Of a stretch of DNA of 64,000 bases, positions 9,495-17,786 are shown in pieces. The DNA is taken from assembly GCF_000238775.2 (NCBI RefSeq), contig NZ_AFEJ02000003.1, positions 310,001 through 374,000 of the forward strand, written 5' to 3'. Source of the DNA: Acaryochloris sp. CCMEE 5410 (GTDB taxonomy: Bacteria > Cyanobacteriota > Cyanobacteriia > Thermosynechococcales > Thermosynechococcaceae). The translations under genes were made by a program, and so were the position numbers. How positions within the stretch are numbered: the first letter of the stretch is position 1; every line of letters starts with the position of its first letter. The notes under the pieces are model-generated. The model did not search any database. It saw only the letters and a list, made by a program, of their open reading frames with translations, and had not been told where the DNA came from.

Positions 9495-9775
9495 CACTAG
9501 GACCGATTGACAACACTTCAATTAATCACATGGTATCGCTAGAAGTTCAATCGGTTTTCAAATTTCCTGATTATTGCTGATTAGCTTCAATGAGTTTTGC
9601 TACTCATCCTGACAAAACCTGATTTTTATAGTAGTTGATGCCTTATTAGCGAAGATACTATCAGGATTAGATATCCTATTTCTTCCCCATTGAGAATTTA
9701 GTTTGTCTCCTGAATGATTGGACTTATCAATTCAATCGATGTGATAAAAAATTGGGTCACTCAAGGAGAATAGAA

Positions 9776-10435
9776 ATGAAATGGTATACTGCAGCCGCAT
9801 CATTAACTGTAGGACTTCTAATTCCAGTTTGTGCGTTTAGTCCAGTCGCAGCAACTGAACAGCTCCCCAAAAAACTTACCGAAGCCTTTGATGCTTCGAC
9901 AAGGATAGGAACTAGTGAAAATAACTCTAGCTTAAGGACTGTCCATGATAAGAATCAAACCAGGGCACAAATCCCTTTCAACTTAAGCAGACTACTCGAT
10001 CAAATCGAACGGCATCGAGACTTTTTGCAAACCTATGCTCTCAGCGAAGCCCATCGACTTAGTGCAGGCGCACCTGTTAGATGGGATAAAGCAACTACCC
10101 AATTTAACCTCCGAAACCGTCAGCTCGCTGTGACTTTGCACGGCAAAGTCAAGACACCTACCAAAATTTTGCGTGATAAATCGACAAATCTTACCCTTTA
10201 TCTGCAACCAGATCGCCATTTCAATTTTCGATTGACAGGGTATCGTCTGAAAATTAACCGTTGTGGCTTTATCTGTCGCCGCAAAGCGAAGCGGGTAAAA
10301 AAACAACTCAAACAGCAGCTAACAGCACAAGCTCCTCGCATTGAAGCTACCGTCAATAACAAGGTTAGAGAGATTTTACGTAACACCTTAAAGGTCTCCA
10401 GCCATCAGGCACAACCAGCATTACAGGACAAATAA
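9776..10435 (+). CDS. Exported hypothetical protein
   Basis: The start at MKWYTAAAS is set by a strong Shine-Dalgarno (AAGGAGAAT), with a cleavable signal peptide ending near FSPVAA. The mature part, about 190 residues, is basic and has a predicted beta-rich middle (RQLAVTLHGKVKTPTK, TLYLQPDRHFNFRLTGYRLK), then two Cys in CGFICRRK and a Lys/Gln-rich helix. This suggests a periplasmic lipid- or polymer-binding protein. I do not recognise the family. It is transcribed alone, divergently from the NTPase pair. Confidence 0.75.
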   Translation: MKWYTAAASLTVGLLIPVCAFSPVAATEQLPKKLTEAFDASTRIGTSENNSSLRTVHDKNQTRAQIPFNLSRLLDQIERHRDFLQTYALSEAHRLSAGAPVRWDKATTQFNLRNRQLAVTLHGKVKTPTKILRDKSTNLTLYLQPDRHFNFRLTGYRLKINRCGFICRRKAKRVKKQLKQQLTAQAPRIEATVNNKVREILRNTLKVSSHQAQPALQDK

Positions 10436-10787
10436 GTAGACGATACCAAAATCTCAAGATCAAACGGTTTAACGCAAGTAGCATTAAAGCGACAGAGTTT
10501 GACTAGTCCAAGTCAGCATTTTCTTTCTCTTCCTTAAATACACTTCCCTCAAGCCAAGTAGAACCAAGGCTGCTACCCAGAAACATTCTTGAGTTTCTTT
10601 AAAGGGGCTGCTGTCTTAGATGGCTGGAAGATAGGCTGACAAATTTTTTAACCAGCTTGTTGACGAGCATTGACACTCTCAGTAATTTTTTGTGCAGCTA
10701 AACCATAAGGTATTGGATTGGATGGAAAAAATAAAGGATTTGAAGGAATACATCAAATTTAAGCAAGTTTCTGTGGAGAATTAAATT
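10436..10787. other. Intergenic region with no clear feature
   Basis: No coding frame with protein-like composition, no tRNA shape and no strong inverted repeat were seen here. The last 30 bases hold the Shine-Dalgarno (TGGAGAA) of the metalloprotease gene. A promoter for that gene is likely in the A/T-rich second half, but no convincing -35/-10 pair stands out. Confidence 0.4.
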
Positions 10788-13232
10788 ATGGGTGTTGTAG
10801 AAAAAAGCAATATTAATTTCATCGACAGTCTACTGGATTTGTTGAAATATGGTGAAAATATTGGAGAAGGGGCTGTAATATCTTATAGCTTTATCAATCA
10901 AGTTGGTGTAGGCTTAAATCCTCTTATAAATGAACAGCATCAAGAGCTAGTACGTAATGGCTTTGCAGCATGGAGCGAAATAGCAAATATTGAGTTCATT
11001 GAAGATCATGCAGGAACAGGGCAAATTGCCATTGCCACACGAGCTGGAGGTGTTAGTAATGGTGGAACAAATGGTGACACAGGTTTTTTCAATATAGGCT
11101 TAGACGCATTGAATGCTGGTCGCATTGATGTTGTAATCCATGAAATCGGTCATGCTTTAGGTTTAAAGCACCCAGGGAACTATAACGGCGATTGTGATCC
11201 ATCCACAGGTAAAGTTTGTAGTCCTCCACCATATCTTCCTGAAAGTGAAGATAGTACTCAGTACTCAATCATGGCAGTAGGTTATCGTCAAAATCCAGGA
11301 ACTGATGTCGGACCCACTACACCCATGCTCTATGACATTCAGGCTATTCAGTACTTATATGGCACTAATACTGACACTCGTTCTGAAGGGAACGTGTATT
11401 CATGGGACCCCAAAAAAGCCTTTACTGAAACTATTTGGGATACCGATGGAACTGATATGATTAGCGCTGCTTTTCACACCCTTGATGCCACCATCAATTT
11501 GACGGAAGGAACGTTTAGCTCAATTGGTCCCAGAGCTAATGATAGTGATGTAAGTGCGTTTAACAATCTTGCGATTGCTTATGGTGTAGAAATTGAGAAT
11601 GCTAGCGGAGGATATGGCAACGACACCATCTTTGGCAATACTTCAGGCAACTACCTTTATGGAAGTGCTGGGGATGATCTATTAAATGGCTTGAAAGGAA
11701 ACGATCGACTTCATGGAGCATCAGGCAATGATGTATTAGACGGTGGTCTCGGAATAGATTTCATGAATGGAGGGTCAGGAGACGACACCTATTACGTTGA
11801 CAATGATAAAGATACCGTTCGTGAATCTTCAATAGAAGGGATTGATAAAGTTTATTCATCCATTAGTTATGCGTTAGGTGAAAATGTCGAGAACCTATCA
11901 TTTGCTTATGCTGAAGGTAATCTTAATGGATTTGGAAACAGCCTAAATAATCGCATTGACGGCAACAGTTTCGCCAATCAGTTAAGCGGAGCCCTGGGAG
12001 ATGACACCCTGATTGGGTGGCTAGGGAATGATACTCTCCAAGGTGAGTCTGGTAATGATTTACTTGATGGAGGCTTTGGCAATGATGACCTATTCGGGTG
12101 GTCTGGTGATGACACACTAGATGGGGGTGCTGGTGCAGACCATTTAATTGGTGGAATTGGTGATGATCTGTACATGGTTGATAACTATGGTGACCAAACC
12201 AGTGAATTTGCAAATGGTGGCATAGACACCGTTGAGTCATATTTGAATAGCTTTGGTCTAACTGACCATATCGAAAACCTTCACTTGAAGGGAACCAGCG
12301 CGATCAAGGGGTTTGGCAATGCTAGTCATAATCACCTGACTGGTAACTCACAATCCAACTTTTTGAGTGGATTAGCGGGCCAAGATACGCTGAAAGGGTT
12401 GGCTGGAGATGACACTCTCAATGGTGGCTCTGGTGATGACAGGATGTATGGTGATTTAGGCAATGACACATATATAGTTCATGATGAAAATGATGTGGTT
12501 GTAGAACTTGCAGAGGAAGGCCAGGATCATATTTACTCCTATACCGACTACTCCCTCAGCCAGAATATTGAGAATCTGACCCTGCAGGGAGTTGCTATTT
12601 CTGGCTATGGCAATCATCTTGATAACAGCCTTACTGGCAATTCGATAGATAATTTTTTATCCAGCGGTAGCGGTAACGATACCTTATTAGGGCTAGGTGG
12701 CAATGATTCACTATACGGTAGCTCTGGAGAAGATCACCTTTTGGGTGGAGAAGGCAATGACTCCTTATATGGACAGCTTGGCAACGATACCGTAAACGGC
12801 GAAGCAGGTCAGGATTTTCTCTACGGCGATGACGGCAACGACATCCTAAATGGAGGGATAGACAGTGATCTATTGGTTGGTGGTAAAGGCTCAGATATAC
12901 TAACTGGCGGTACTGGCAATGACCAATTTCGCTTTTATTCACTTAGCGAAATTGGTGACACCATTCAAGATTTCTCAATATCAGAAGGCGATCAAATACA
13001 ATTTATCGCTCAAGGATTCGATAGCGATTTTCTAGCCTCCGGTCTTCTTGATGAAAGTATGTTTTCTATAGGTTCATCTGCCACTCGATCCAGCGATCGC
13101 TTCATCTACAACTCTGCTGAGGGGAATCTATACTTTGACCCTGATGGCACAGGCAGTATTGAAAAAATACTCCTTGCCACATTAACTGATGCCCCAACAT
13201 TAGCAAGCAACAGTATTTTCGTCTTTGCTTAA
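10788..13232 (+). CDS. Serralysin-like RTX metalloprotease
   Basis: This is a metzincin zinc protease: HEIGHALGLKH supplies the three zinc-binding His (118, 122, 128) and catalytic Glu119, and SIMAVGY is the Met-turn that defines the clan. From residue ~280 onward there are repeated RTX blocks of the GGxGxDxLxG type, interspersed with longer beta segments (ENLxLxGxxxxGxGN), which form calcium-binding parallel beta rolls. The C-terminal ~90 residues (FRFYSLSEIGDTIQDF to the end) resemble a type I secretion signal domain. There is no N-terminal signal peptide, as expected for type I export. Serralysins degrade extracellular proteins. No ABC/MFP exporter genes are nearby, so it must use one encoded elsewhere. 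Confidence 0.92.
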   Translation: MGVVEKSNINFIDSLLDLLKYGENIGEGAVISYSFINQVGVGLNPLINEQHQELVRNGFAAWSEIANIEFIEDHAGTGQIAIATRAGGVSNGGTNGDTGFFNIGLDALNAGRIDVVIHEIGHALGLKHPGNYNGDCDPSTGKVCSPPPYLPESEDSTQYSIMAVGYRQNPGTDVGPTTPMLYDIQAIQYLYGTNTDTRSEGNVYSWDPKKAFTETIWDTDGTDMISAAFHTLDATINLTEGTFSSIGPRANDSDVSAFNNLAIAYGVEIENASGGYGNDTIFGNTSGNYLYGSAGDDLLNGLKGNDRLHGASGNDVLDGGLGIDFMNGGSGDDTYYVDNDKDTVRESSIEGIDKVYSSISYALGENVENLSFAYAEGNLNGFGNSLNNRIDGNSFANQLSGALGDDTLIGWLGNDTLQGESGNDLLDGGFGNDDLFGWSGDDTLDGGAGADHLIGGIGDDLYMVDNYGDQTSEFANGGIDTVESYLNSFGLTDHIENLHLKGTSAIKGFGNASHNHLTGNSQSNFLSGLAGQDTLKGLAGDDTLNGGSGDDRMYGDLGNDTYIVHDENDVVVELAEEGQDHIYSYTDYSLSQNIENLTLQGVAISGYGNHLDNSLTGNSIDNFLSSGSGNDTLLGLGGNDSLYGSSGEDHLLGGEGNDSLYGQLGNDTVNGEAGQDFLYGDDGNDILNGGIDSDLLVGGKGSDILTGGTGNDQFRFYSLSEIGDTIQDFSISEGDQIQFIAQGFDSDFLASGLLDESMFSIGSSATRSSDRFIYNSAEGNLYFDPDGTGSIEKILLATLTDAPTLASNSIFVFA

Positions 13233-13248
13233 AGTTTCTGATTTAACA

Positions 13249-13268
13249 GATTCCCTCGAAAGGGAATC
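13249..13268 (+). terminator. Hairpin after the metalloprotease gene
   Basis: GATTCCC and GGGAATC form a perfect 7-bp stem with a TCGAAA loop, 16 bases after the metalloprotease stop. There is no U-run directly after it, so it is a weak terminator or an mRNA 3'-end stabiliser. Its position supports a transcript end. Confidence 0.45.
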
Positions 13269-13432
13269 GCTATAGAATCCATGTTGTGAGAATCCATATT
13301 TTGAACCATTAAGTGTGATAACTGAAATATTTTGGTTCTTCTCACGATGTTCGCTCGAAAGACATATTATGTCTCTCCTGAAAATTTTCAACAAAAAATC
13401 ATTGAAGTTCAATACTAGGAGAATTAACAGTG

Positions 13433-13825
13433 ATGACTACAAAACCAAATTTATTGCATGTATATAGTCTAGTATTTAGCACCTTTTTATCATTAGTTTC
13501 AATAGATACAGCATTGGCAGGAACTCAAACATTTAAAGAACCAACTTTGAAGTCCACTGATGGATCCATATACAGAGTAGACCGTTGCGTCAACTCAAAA
13601 AGATTTCCAGATCGCTGTAGCAATGCTGCTACAGAAGAGGCTGCAAATAAATTTTGCGAGGTTAAAGGTTATAAGTATGCTGCTGCATATAATTGGCATA
13701 CCCGTCCAGAACAGAATGCTTGGATATGGAAAGAAGGAACTGAACCACCTCACAAAATGTATTTGAGAACATTCAGAATTATTAAAGGGACAGGAATGCT
13801 TCACGATGTGGTGTGTAGAGACTAA
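13433..13825 (+). CDS. Small exported cysteine-containing protein
   Basis: A 130-residue protein with a signal peptide (hydrophobic SLVFSTFLSLVSI, cleavage near ALAG). The mature part has four Cys (in DRCVN, DRCSN, NKFCEV and DVVCRD) that could form two disulfides. A Shine-Dalgarno (TAGGAGAAT) lies upstream; an in-frame GTG just before the ATG is a less likely start. No family recognised. Its place behind the secreted metalloprotease could mean a functional link, such as an inhibitor, but nothing in the sequence proves it. Confidence 0.7.
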   Translation: MTTKPNLLHVYSLVFSTFLSLVSIDTALAGTQTFKEPTLKSTDGSIYRVDRCVNSKRFPDRCSNAATEEAANKFCEVKGYKYAAAYNWHTRPEQNAWIWKEGTEPPHKMYLRTFRIIKGTGMLHDVVCRD

Positions 13826-14290
13826 TCAGTAACACTTTCGACTTAAATTAATATCGAGGATGGAGGTGCATTGTTTCTGAACAATCTGACCCATAGTCTG
13901 ATCGGCTTCGTGCTTTGAGAGTGATTTATCGATTGTCAGAAGCAATGTACCTCAGGCTTATATGCCTTAAAAAAGTGACCTCCTTAGGAGCCTGCTGATA
14001 ATGTCCTATCGCAGCTTTATCCATAAATTGTTGTTACCCGACTTAGCCATGCATGGTACGTTCAGCAAAAATGCTAATTGTTGTTGAAAAAGTGAAAGGC
14101 ATATATTGCAAAACTCTATCTTTGATCATTGGAAAATTTGCTGCTAATTCAATATGTTCGATTCGGTAAATTATCGTTTTTTTAGGTTTAATCGTTCTCT
14201 CTTCTTATCAGATGGCATCTTGAATGAGATCGCAACTCTGAATCATCCCTTGGAGCAGGGTTTAGTTGCCTTTCAAGGGATGATTTAGAG
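13826..14290. other. Non-coding stretch with repeats and possible element remnants
   Basis: There is no convincing gene. Besides the 91-bp inverted repeat, it ends with a 12-bp perfect stem (AATCATCCCTTG at 14241-14252 and its complement at 14274-14285). Short broken frames are present, but none can be assigned to a family. Confidence 0.4.
13863..13953. repeat. Long imperfect inverted repeat (24/23-bp arms)
   Basis: The arms GAGGTGCATTGTTTCTGAAC (plus AATC) and GATTGTCAGAAGCAATGTAC (plus CTC) pair with two mismatches and one bulge around a 44-base centre. The 91-bp unit has the shape of a small MITE or of a decayed insertion-sequence end, but no clear target duplication flanks it. It lies in the gap between the exported protein and the IsrB element, a stretch that looks like mobile-element debris. 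Confidence 0.5.
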
Positions 14291-14310
14291 ATGGAAAGGA
14301 AGATTTACCT

Positions 14311-14541
14311 TCATCTATTTCTGAAGTCTTCTTTACCATTTTCAGTTTCAGCTATTTTATTCTTCAACCAAGAAGCAACTAATATTGACTTACCGCATCT
14401 AGGTTTTGCTAGGAATACTGACAAATCCAAATGGCTTTTACACAAGAACACATCATTTATTTTAGGGATGTCATCAGGCGACTTATTAGTTTGCATTGAT
14501 TTACCCGCCAACAATTTTTTCAATAATCTTTCTAGCTTCAA
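14311..14541 (-). pseudogene. Possible NTPase remnant with P-loop-like motif
   Basis: A 76-residue frame with no ATG (TTG only) contains AKPRCGKSILVASWLKNKI, which resembles a Walker A P-loop (GxxxxGKS with the first Gly replaced), but no further NTPase motifs. It directly abuts the IsrB element's 3' side. It may be the leftover of an NTPase gene broken by insertions. The opposite strand also has an open frame here, and I cannot exclude that neither is real. Confidence 0.25.
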
Positions 14542-14733
14542 AACTTAATAGCTTGAACAATCAGCCGTGTTATCAGACCGGAACTGAATGCTGGTACTTG
14601 TAGCATCCAGGATTGCACTGGTAATGCATTCCTTATCAACTGACAACGCGGGAATCCCCTTCCTACACTTTGCAGGTCGGGGAGGGAGAGTGGCTAGGCT
14701 GAGGGGATCGATCCCCCGAAGACTGGTAATCAT

Positions 14734-15912
14734 TTAGATAACGCATAGCTTGTTCGATCTCCGAATCATTGATATTTGTTTTAAGCCGTACTGCCCTAGA
14801 CGTTTCCAATTGACGTCATAGACCGAGACCTTTTTAGATTTACTGGTATCAGTGAAGCCTCCAACCCAGCCTGTAATAACCTGACCTTTAGTGGCAACCT
14901 GCACCTTATCCCCCGCTCGAAATCCAAAAGGGGTAACAGTTCCACCCTTGCGCTTACGAACACCACCTTTGCCGGGATTATCGAAGTGCAACGCTCTTCT
15001 AAAATAGGCAGGCCGGGTAATGATCCGAAACTCTGAAGGGGTAGTCTCTACAGAGCCGCGCCATTCATAACCATGCTCGTCAGTAGTCTGGACAATCTTG
15101 TACCTAACAAACTGACTAGCAGCCAAGGCAATACCATCGACGGCATGAGCCTCTGGCATCTGAGCTTTCTTGTCTGTGCATTTAATTAGGCTCAAGTGTT
15201 TACGGATCTGGCTGGTGCCGTTGCCATCTTTTTGCCAACCATGACGCTTGATAACAGGAGCAATGACTTCTAATTGCTCCATTGCCCAGTATTGTGCAAC
15301 CATCACTGGTGAGAATCCCTTGCCTGACCTTGCACCCATGCGACCTGATGTTCTATCTACATCCGCCTTAACGACTTCATAGATAATCGAAGTGATAGGA
15401 AAAATCTTAGAGAGTTCGGTGATTACCCGAATCTCCATTAGCCTGGACGCTTTGATAGAAGGGGGGAGCTTGGATTGACGACGATTGCTAAACCGTTTCT
15501 GTCGATGTGCTCTAAGGTGAAACGCTATCTTGCGGTTGATGCGTCGTCCTCGCCTAACTCGACGCTGTAATGCCTTGCCTCGAACATTTTTGATGACTTT
15601 GCCATTTTTGATGACGGTAGCTCCCAAGCGTTCTTTAATCCGCTGGAAAGGTAAAACTAGGTGAGCGGTATATAGGGTGAAATGAGCAGATTGAACAGCG
15701 ATACCTGAATAAGACGTGCCAGGGTCACAGCCTAAATGAATAGGTTGGGTTTGGGTGCCTGATGGATCTGCTGTGAGCTGAATGTAATAGATGCCAGCAT
15801 CATTCCATTTACCGACAGCTTTGCCATCTCTGACCATGCGACGAGCACGGCTAGGTTTGGTGGGCATTAGCGGCTCACCTTCTGGTGATATGACTGGTAT
15901 TCTTAAAATCAT
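14734..15912 (-). CDS. isrB: IsrB-type RNA-guided nickase (RuvC, no HNH)
   Basis: The N terminus carries the PLMP motif (EPLMPTKPSRARRMVRDGKA) that marks the IscB/IsrB family. RuvC-I follows in HLGCDPGTSYSGIAV (Asp), then the Arg-rich bridge helix RRVRRGRRINRK, RuvC-II in IIYEVVKADVD (Glu) and RuvC-III in EAHAVDGIALA (His/Asp). No HNH domain is inserted between RuvC-II and -III, which separates IsrB from IscB. The 392-residue length fits. IsrB proteins use an omega-RNA to nick the non-target DNA strand. The C-terminal ~100 residues (FGFRAGDKVQVATKGQVITG onwards) are the target-motif-interacting region. All RuvC acidic residues are intact. The guide RNA is encoded directly upstream. Confidence 0.88.
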   Translation of the reverse strand: MILRIPVISPEGEPLMPTKPSRARRMVRDGKAVGKWNDAGIYYIQLTADPSGTQTQPIHLGCDPGTSYSGIAVQSAHFTLYTAHLVLPFQRIKERLGATVIKNGKVIKNVRGKALQRRVRRGRRINRKIAFHLRAHRQKRFSNRRQSKLPPSIKASRLMEIRVITELSKIFPITSIIYEVVKADVDRTSGRMGARSGKGFSPVMVAQYWAMEQLEVIAPVIKRHGWQKDGNGTSQIRKHLSLIKCTDKKAQMPEAHAVDGIALAASQFVRYKIVQTTDEHGYEWRGSVETTPSEFRIITRPAYFRRALHFDNPGKGGVRKRKGGTVTPFGFRAGDKVQVATKGQVITGWVGGFTDTSKSKKVSVYDVNWKRLGQYGLKQISMIRRSNKLCVI

Positions 15913-16149
15913 TGTTGGAGATAATCCTCTAATGAGTTGTGTGTCCCTACGACCACTGAATCCAGGATTTTCTAGCCTTTACGCTACGCCTTTTCTCAGA
16001 AGGCTTGTAGAGTGTCCGAGTTTGGGAAACGCCCGGACCTACGTACCTGTATTCAGCTCATGGTCTAGTCATGCTTTAGTGATCGGCTGAGACCGATCAA
16101 GCCCCTTCCTCAACCCTCAAGGGCAGGGAGGGGTCATGACTTAGCTCAT
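15913..16149 (-). ncRNA. Omega RNA of the IsrB element
   Basis: The non-coding stretch upstream of isrB is rich in stems (for example GATCGGTC/GACCGATC and CCTTCTGAGAAAAGG) and begins on the minus strand with ATGAGCTA, then GACCCCTCCC, then GGGGCTTG. The IscB upstream region has the same order (ATGAGCTA, GACCCCTC, GAGGCTTG) and nearly the same length (237 against 234 nt). In this family the guide is the 5' end of the RNA, read from the flank just outside the element, here about 16150-16166. Boundaries are inferred. Confidence 0.65.
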
Positions 16150-16177
16150 ACCAAGTAATTTCATCATTTATCTCTGG

Positions 16178-16618
16178 TTACTCTTTTTCATCCAGTTCTT
16201 TATTGGGCTGCACCTCGCACAAAAGACCTTGATCAAATGCCTCACACTGAGAACGGGGTAAGTCATTGATGGTTAGCTTAGGCGATCTAAAGCGTAATCG
16301 GTAGCACAGATCTCCTGAACTTCCACAAACTGAAATTTGGGGTGTATTCAGACCTAAAATCCAACCCGCTCCCAACACAGTCGCTAAAGACACTACATAA
16401 AACCCCCATGAACCAGCTACCCGAGTGCATTCTCTGGAACACCAATCAAAAAACTCTTTGAATTTACGGATTTGAGTGTCCCTGAGCCGTTGCCGCTCCT
16501 GCTGGACGTTGATCCATTCCTGACTGGCATCCAGTAATTTTTTTGCCTGCAACCGGGCTTTGTCCGCCACACGAACGTCAATCGTGTTACGCTCCAGTGC
16601 TAGCGTCTCTTCAATCAC
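16178..16618 (-). CDS. Hypothetical single-pass membrane protein, last gene of the parM operon
   Basis: A 146-residue protein with a charged helical N-terminal half (QAKKLLDASQEWINVQQERQ), one membrane segment (FYVVSLATVLGAGWILGL) and a C-terminal part with Cys residues (SVCGSSGDLCYRL). It starts with GTG five bases after the previous gene's stop, so it is probably co-translated with the segregation genes. No family recognised. It might anchor part of the segregation machinery at the membrane, but that is a guess. Confidence 0.65.
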   Translation of the reverse strand: MIEETLALERNTIDVRVADKARLQAKKLLDASQEWINVQQERQRLRDTQIRKFKEFFDWCSRECTRVAGSWGFYVVSLATVLGAGWILGLNTPQISVCGSSGDLCYRLRFRSPKLTINDLPRSQCEAFDQGLLCEVQPNKELDEKE

Positions 16619-16623
16619 CCGAT

Positions 16624-17364
16624 CTATCCATTCTCGGAGGCTTCTGGCAATGCATTCTGCTGCTGCGGTTGGAGTGGCAAAGGTTCGGCCCCCTTCAAAG
16701 GGGCTGACCCATTTCCCAAGTGTTGCTGTAATTCTACGGTTAAAGCTTCAAGTTCTTGAGTATGTTGATCAGAACCTAGATGAGTCGCCAGTCGCTGTGT
16801 TAACAAGGGCACGAGGTTACTTGCAGAACCTTGAGCTGCATGGTCAACAAGATTAAAGACTAACTGGTCTCCAGTCTGCCTTACATTGGATGCGACAGGA
16901 TACAAAGGATTCTGATTGGTATTGAAGTGAATCGCTACATCAGCAAGAGTCTTGTCTTCAGTCAGAACAAGTCTAACGCCTTCATAAAATTTTGCCGCTT
17001 CTTCAGGACTGTAAGCCGGTTGCTCTGTCAACCCACAAGCTTGCAGGATCTCAACGGCAGCGGACAGGGTGACCGATGCGATCGCTTGAGCCTCTTTCAA
17101 CATGTCAGGCATGAGGATTGGCTCAACGGGTGGCTGTTCTTGCGGCTGCTCCTGCTGTTTCTCCTTTTGGTAGAGTTCCTTAGCCTGCTCATAGGTCTCC
17201 ACCCGACCATCTGTAAAGTAGGAGTTTACTTTTTTGAACTGTTCCTCATCTTCATCGGTTAATTTCTTTTTTTTAGCCGAGAATCCAATCACATCGAGCA
17301 AGGCATCGACTTGATCGGGCTCTAATCCGTAAATTGTTGCTAAATCATCTCTTGTACAAGCCAT
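16624..17364 (-). CDS. Hypothetical protein with N-terminal HTH-like region, parM operon
   Basis: The start MACTRDDLATIYGL is set by AGAGGAAAC just upstream; a second ATG overlapping the ParR-like stop (ATGA) is possible but less favoured. Residues 1-70 resemble a MerR- or DNA-binding-type helix bundle (LATIYGLEPDQVDALLDVIG, then KKLTDEDEEQFKKV). A Gln/Glu/Pro linker leads to a helical C-terminal domain (~100-230). No named family. Its place third in the parM operon suggests a role in plasmid segregation or its regulation. Confidence 0.6.
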   Translation of the reverse strand: MACTRDDLATIYGLEPDQVDALLDVIGFSAKKKKLTDEDEEQFKKVNSYFTDGRVETYEQAKELYQKEKQQEQPQEQPPVEPILMPDMLKEAQAIASVTLSAAVEILQACGLTEQPAYSPEEAAKFYEGVRLVLTEDKTLADVAIHFNTNQNPLYPVASNVRQTGDQLVFNLVDHAAQGSASNLVPLLTQRLATHLGSDQHTQELEALTVELQQHLGNGSAPLKGAEPLPLQPQQQNALPEASENG

Positions 17365-17408
17365 AGTGTTTCCTCTTGGATAGTAGTTGAGTAGTTGATG
17401 TTGAATGA

Positions 17409-17786
17409 TCAAAGAAGAGCGCTGCCGATCAAATCATCATCAACACCGGACATTAGACTGGACATCGGTTGATCACGAGGGGAAGTATCAGTGCTTTGGG
17501 AAGAAGGTGTAACATTGGCCGCGTTTTCAATACCAAAGGTTTGGCGAAGATAGTAACAGTGACTCTCTAGCTCTCGGATAGAATTCAGTGCTGCTTGGCG
17601 GACCTGGGCTGGATCATTACCAAGGGCTTGTAGAGCAAAGGGATGCCAGTAGGCAAAAGTCGGAACTAGCAACATGCGCTTACTATCAGGCCAGACGGTT
17701 TGACTTGATTTGAGGTATTTGAGCGTAGTGGCGTAAGGCGAGTCACTGCTCACTTGAATACGTGACTGAAAATCATAACTAGGCAT
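17409..17786 (-). CDS. ParR-like adaptor protein of the actin-type segregation system
   Basis: A 125-residue protein encoded directly after the actin-like gene, overlapping its stop by eight bases (ATGCCTAG). In type II partition systems the gene after parM encodes the centromere-binding adaptor ParR, usually about this size. The sequence has a predicted helical core (PAQVRQAALNSIRELESHCYYL) and a disordered Ser/Asp-rich tail ending DDDLIGSALL, like the acidic or hydrophobic C-terminal tails with which adaptors touch filaments. I cannot match it directly to ParR; the call rests on position, size and tail. Confidence 0.5.
   Translation of the reverse strand: MPSYDFQSRIQVSSDSPYATTLKYLKSSQTVWPDSKRMLLVPTFAYWHPFALQALGNDPAQVRQAALNSIRELESHCYYLRQTFGIENAANVTPSSQSTDTSPRDQPMSSLMSGVDDDLIGSALL

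Larger units (their letters stand above)
14651..16149 (-). mobile_element. IsrB element (IS200/IS605 superfamily, no own transposase)
   Basis: The span covers the guide-RNA gene, the isrB gene and the 3' side ending at GGAAGGGGATTCC (minus strand, 14651-14663). The IscB element in this window ends at a closely similar GGAAGGGACTTCC, and both begin with ATGAGCTA. These shared ends define likely boundaries. No tnpA lies inside, so movement would need a Y1 transposase in trans, such as the one at 19.3 kb. Exact ends are inferred. Confidence 0.6.

Noticed and set aside
11600-12950. Regular repeats in the metalloprotease gene looking like a tandem or CRISPR-like array
   Set aside because: They are degenerate RTX calcium-binding repeats in frame; unit length varies and no spacer pattern exists.
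14291-14548. Plus-strand 85-aa frame beside the IsrB element
   Set aside because: Hydrophobic, no ribosome site, and opposite to the frame with the P-loop-like motif; probably its antisense shadow.
15791-16090. Plus-strand 99-aa frame over the isrB start
   Set aside because: It lies over the isrB 5' end and its structured RNA gene; no ribosome site and no family.
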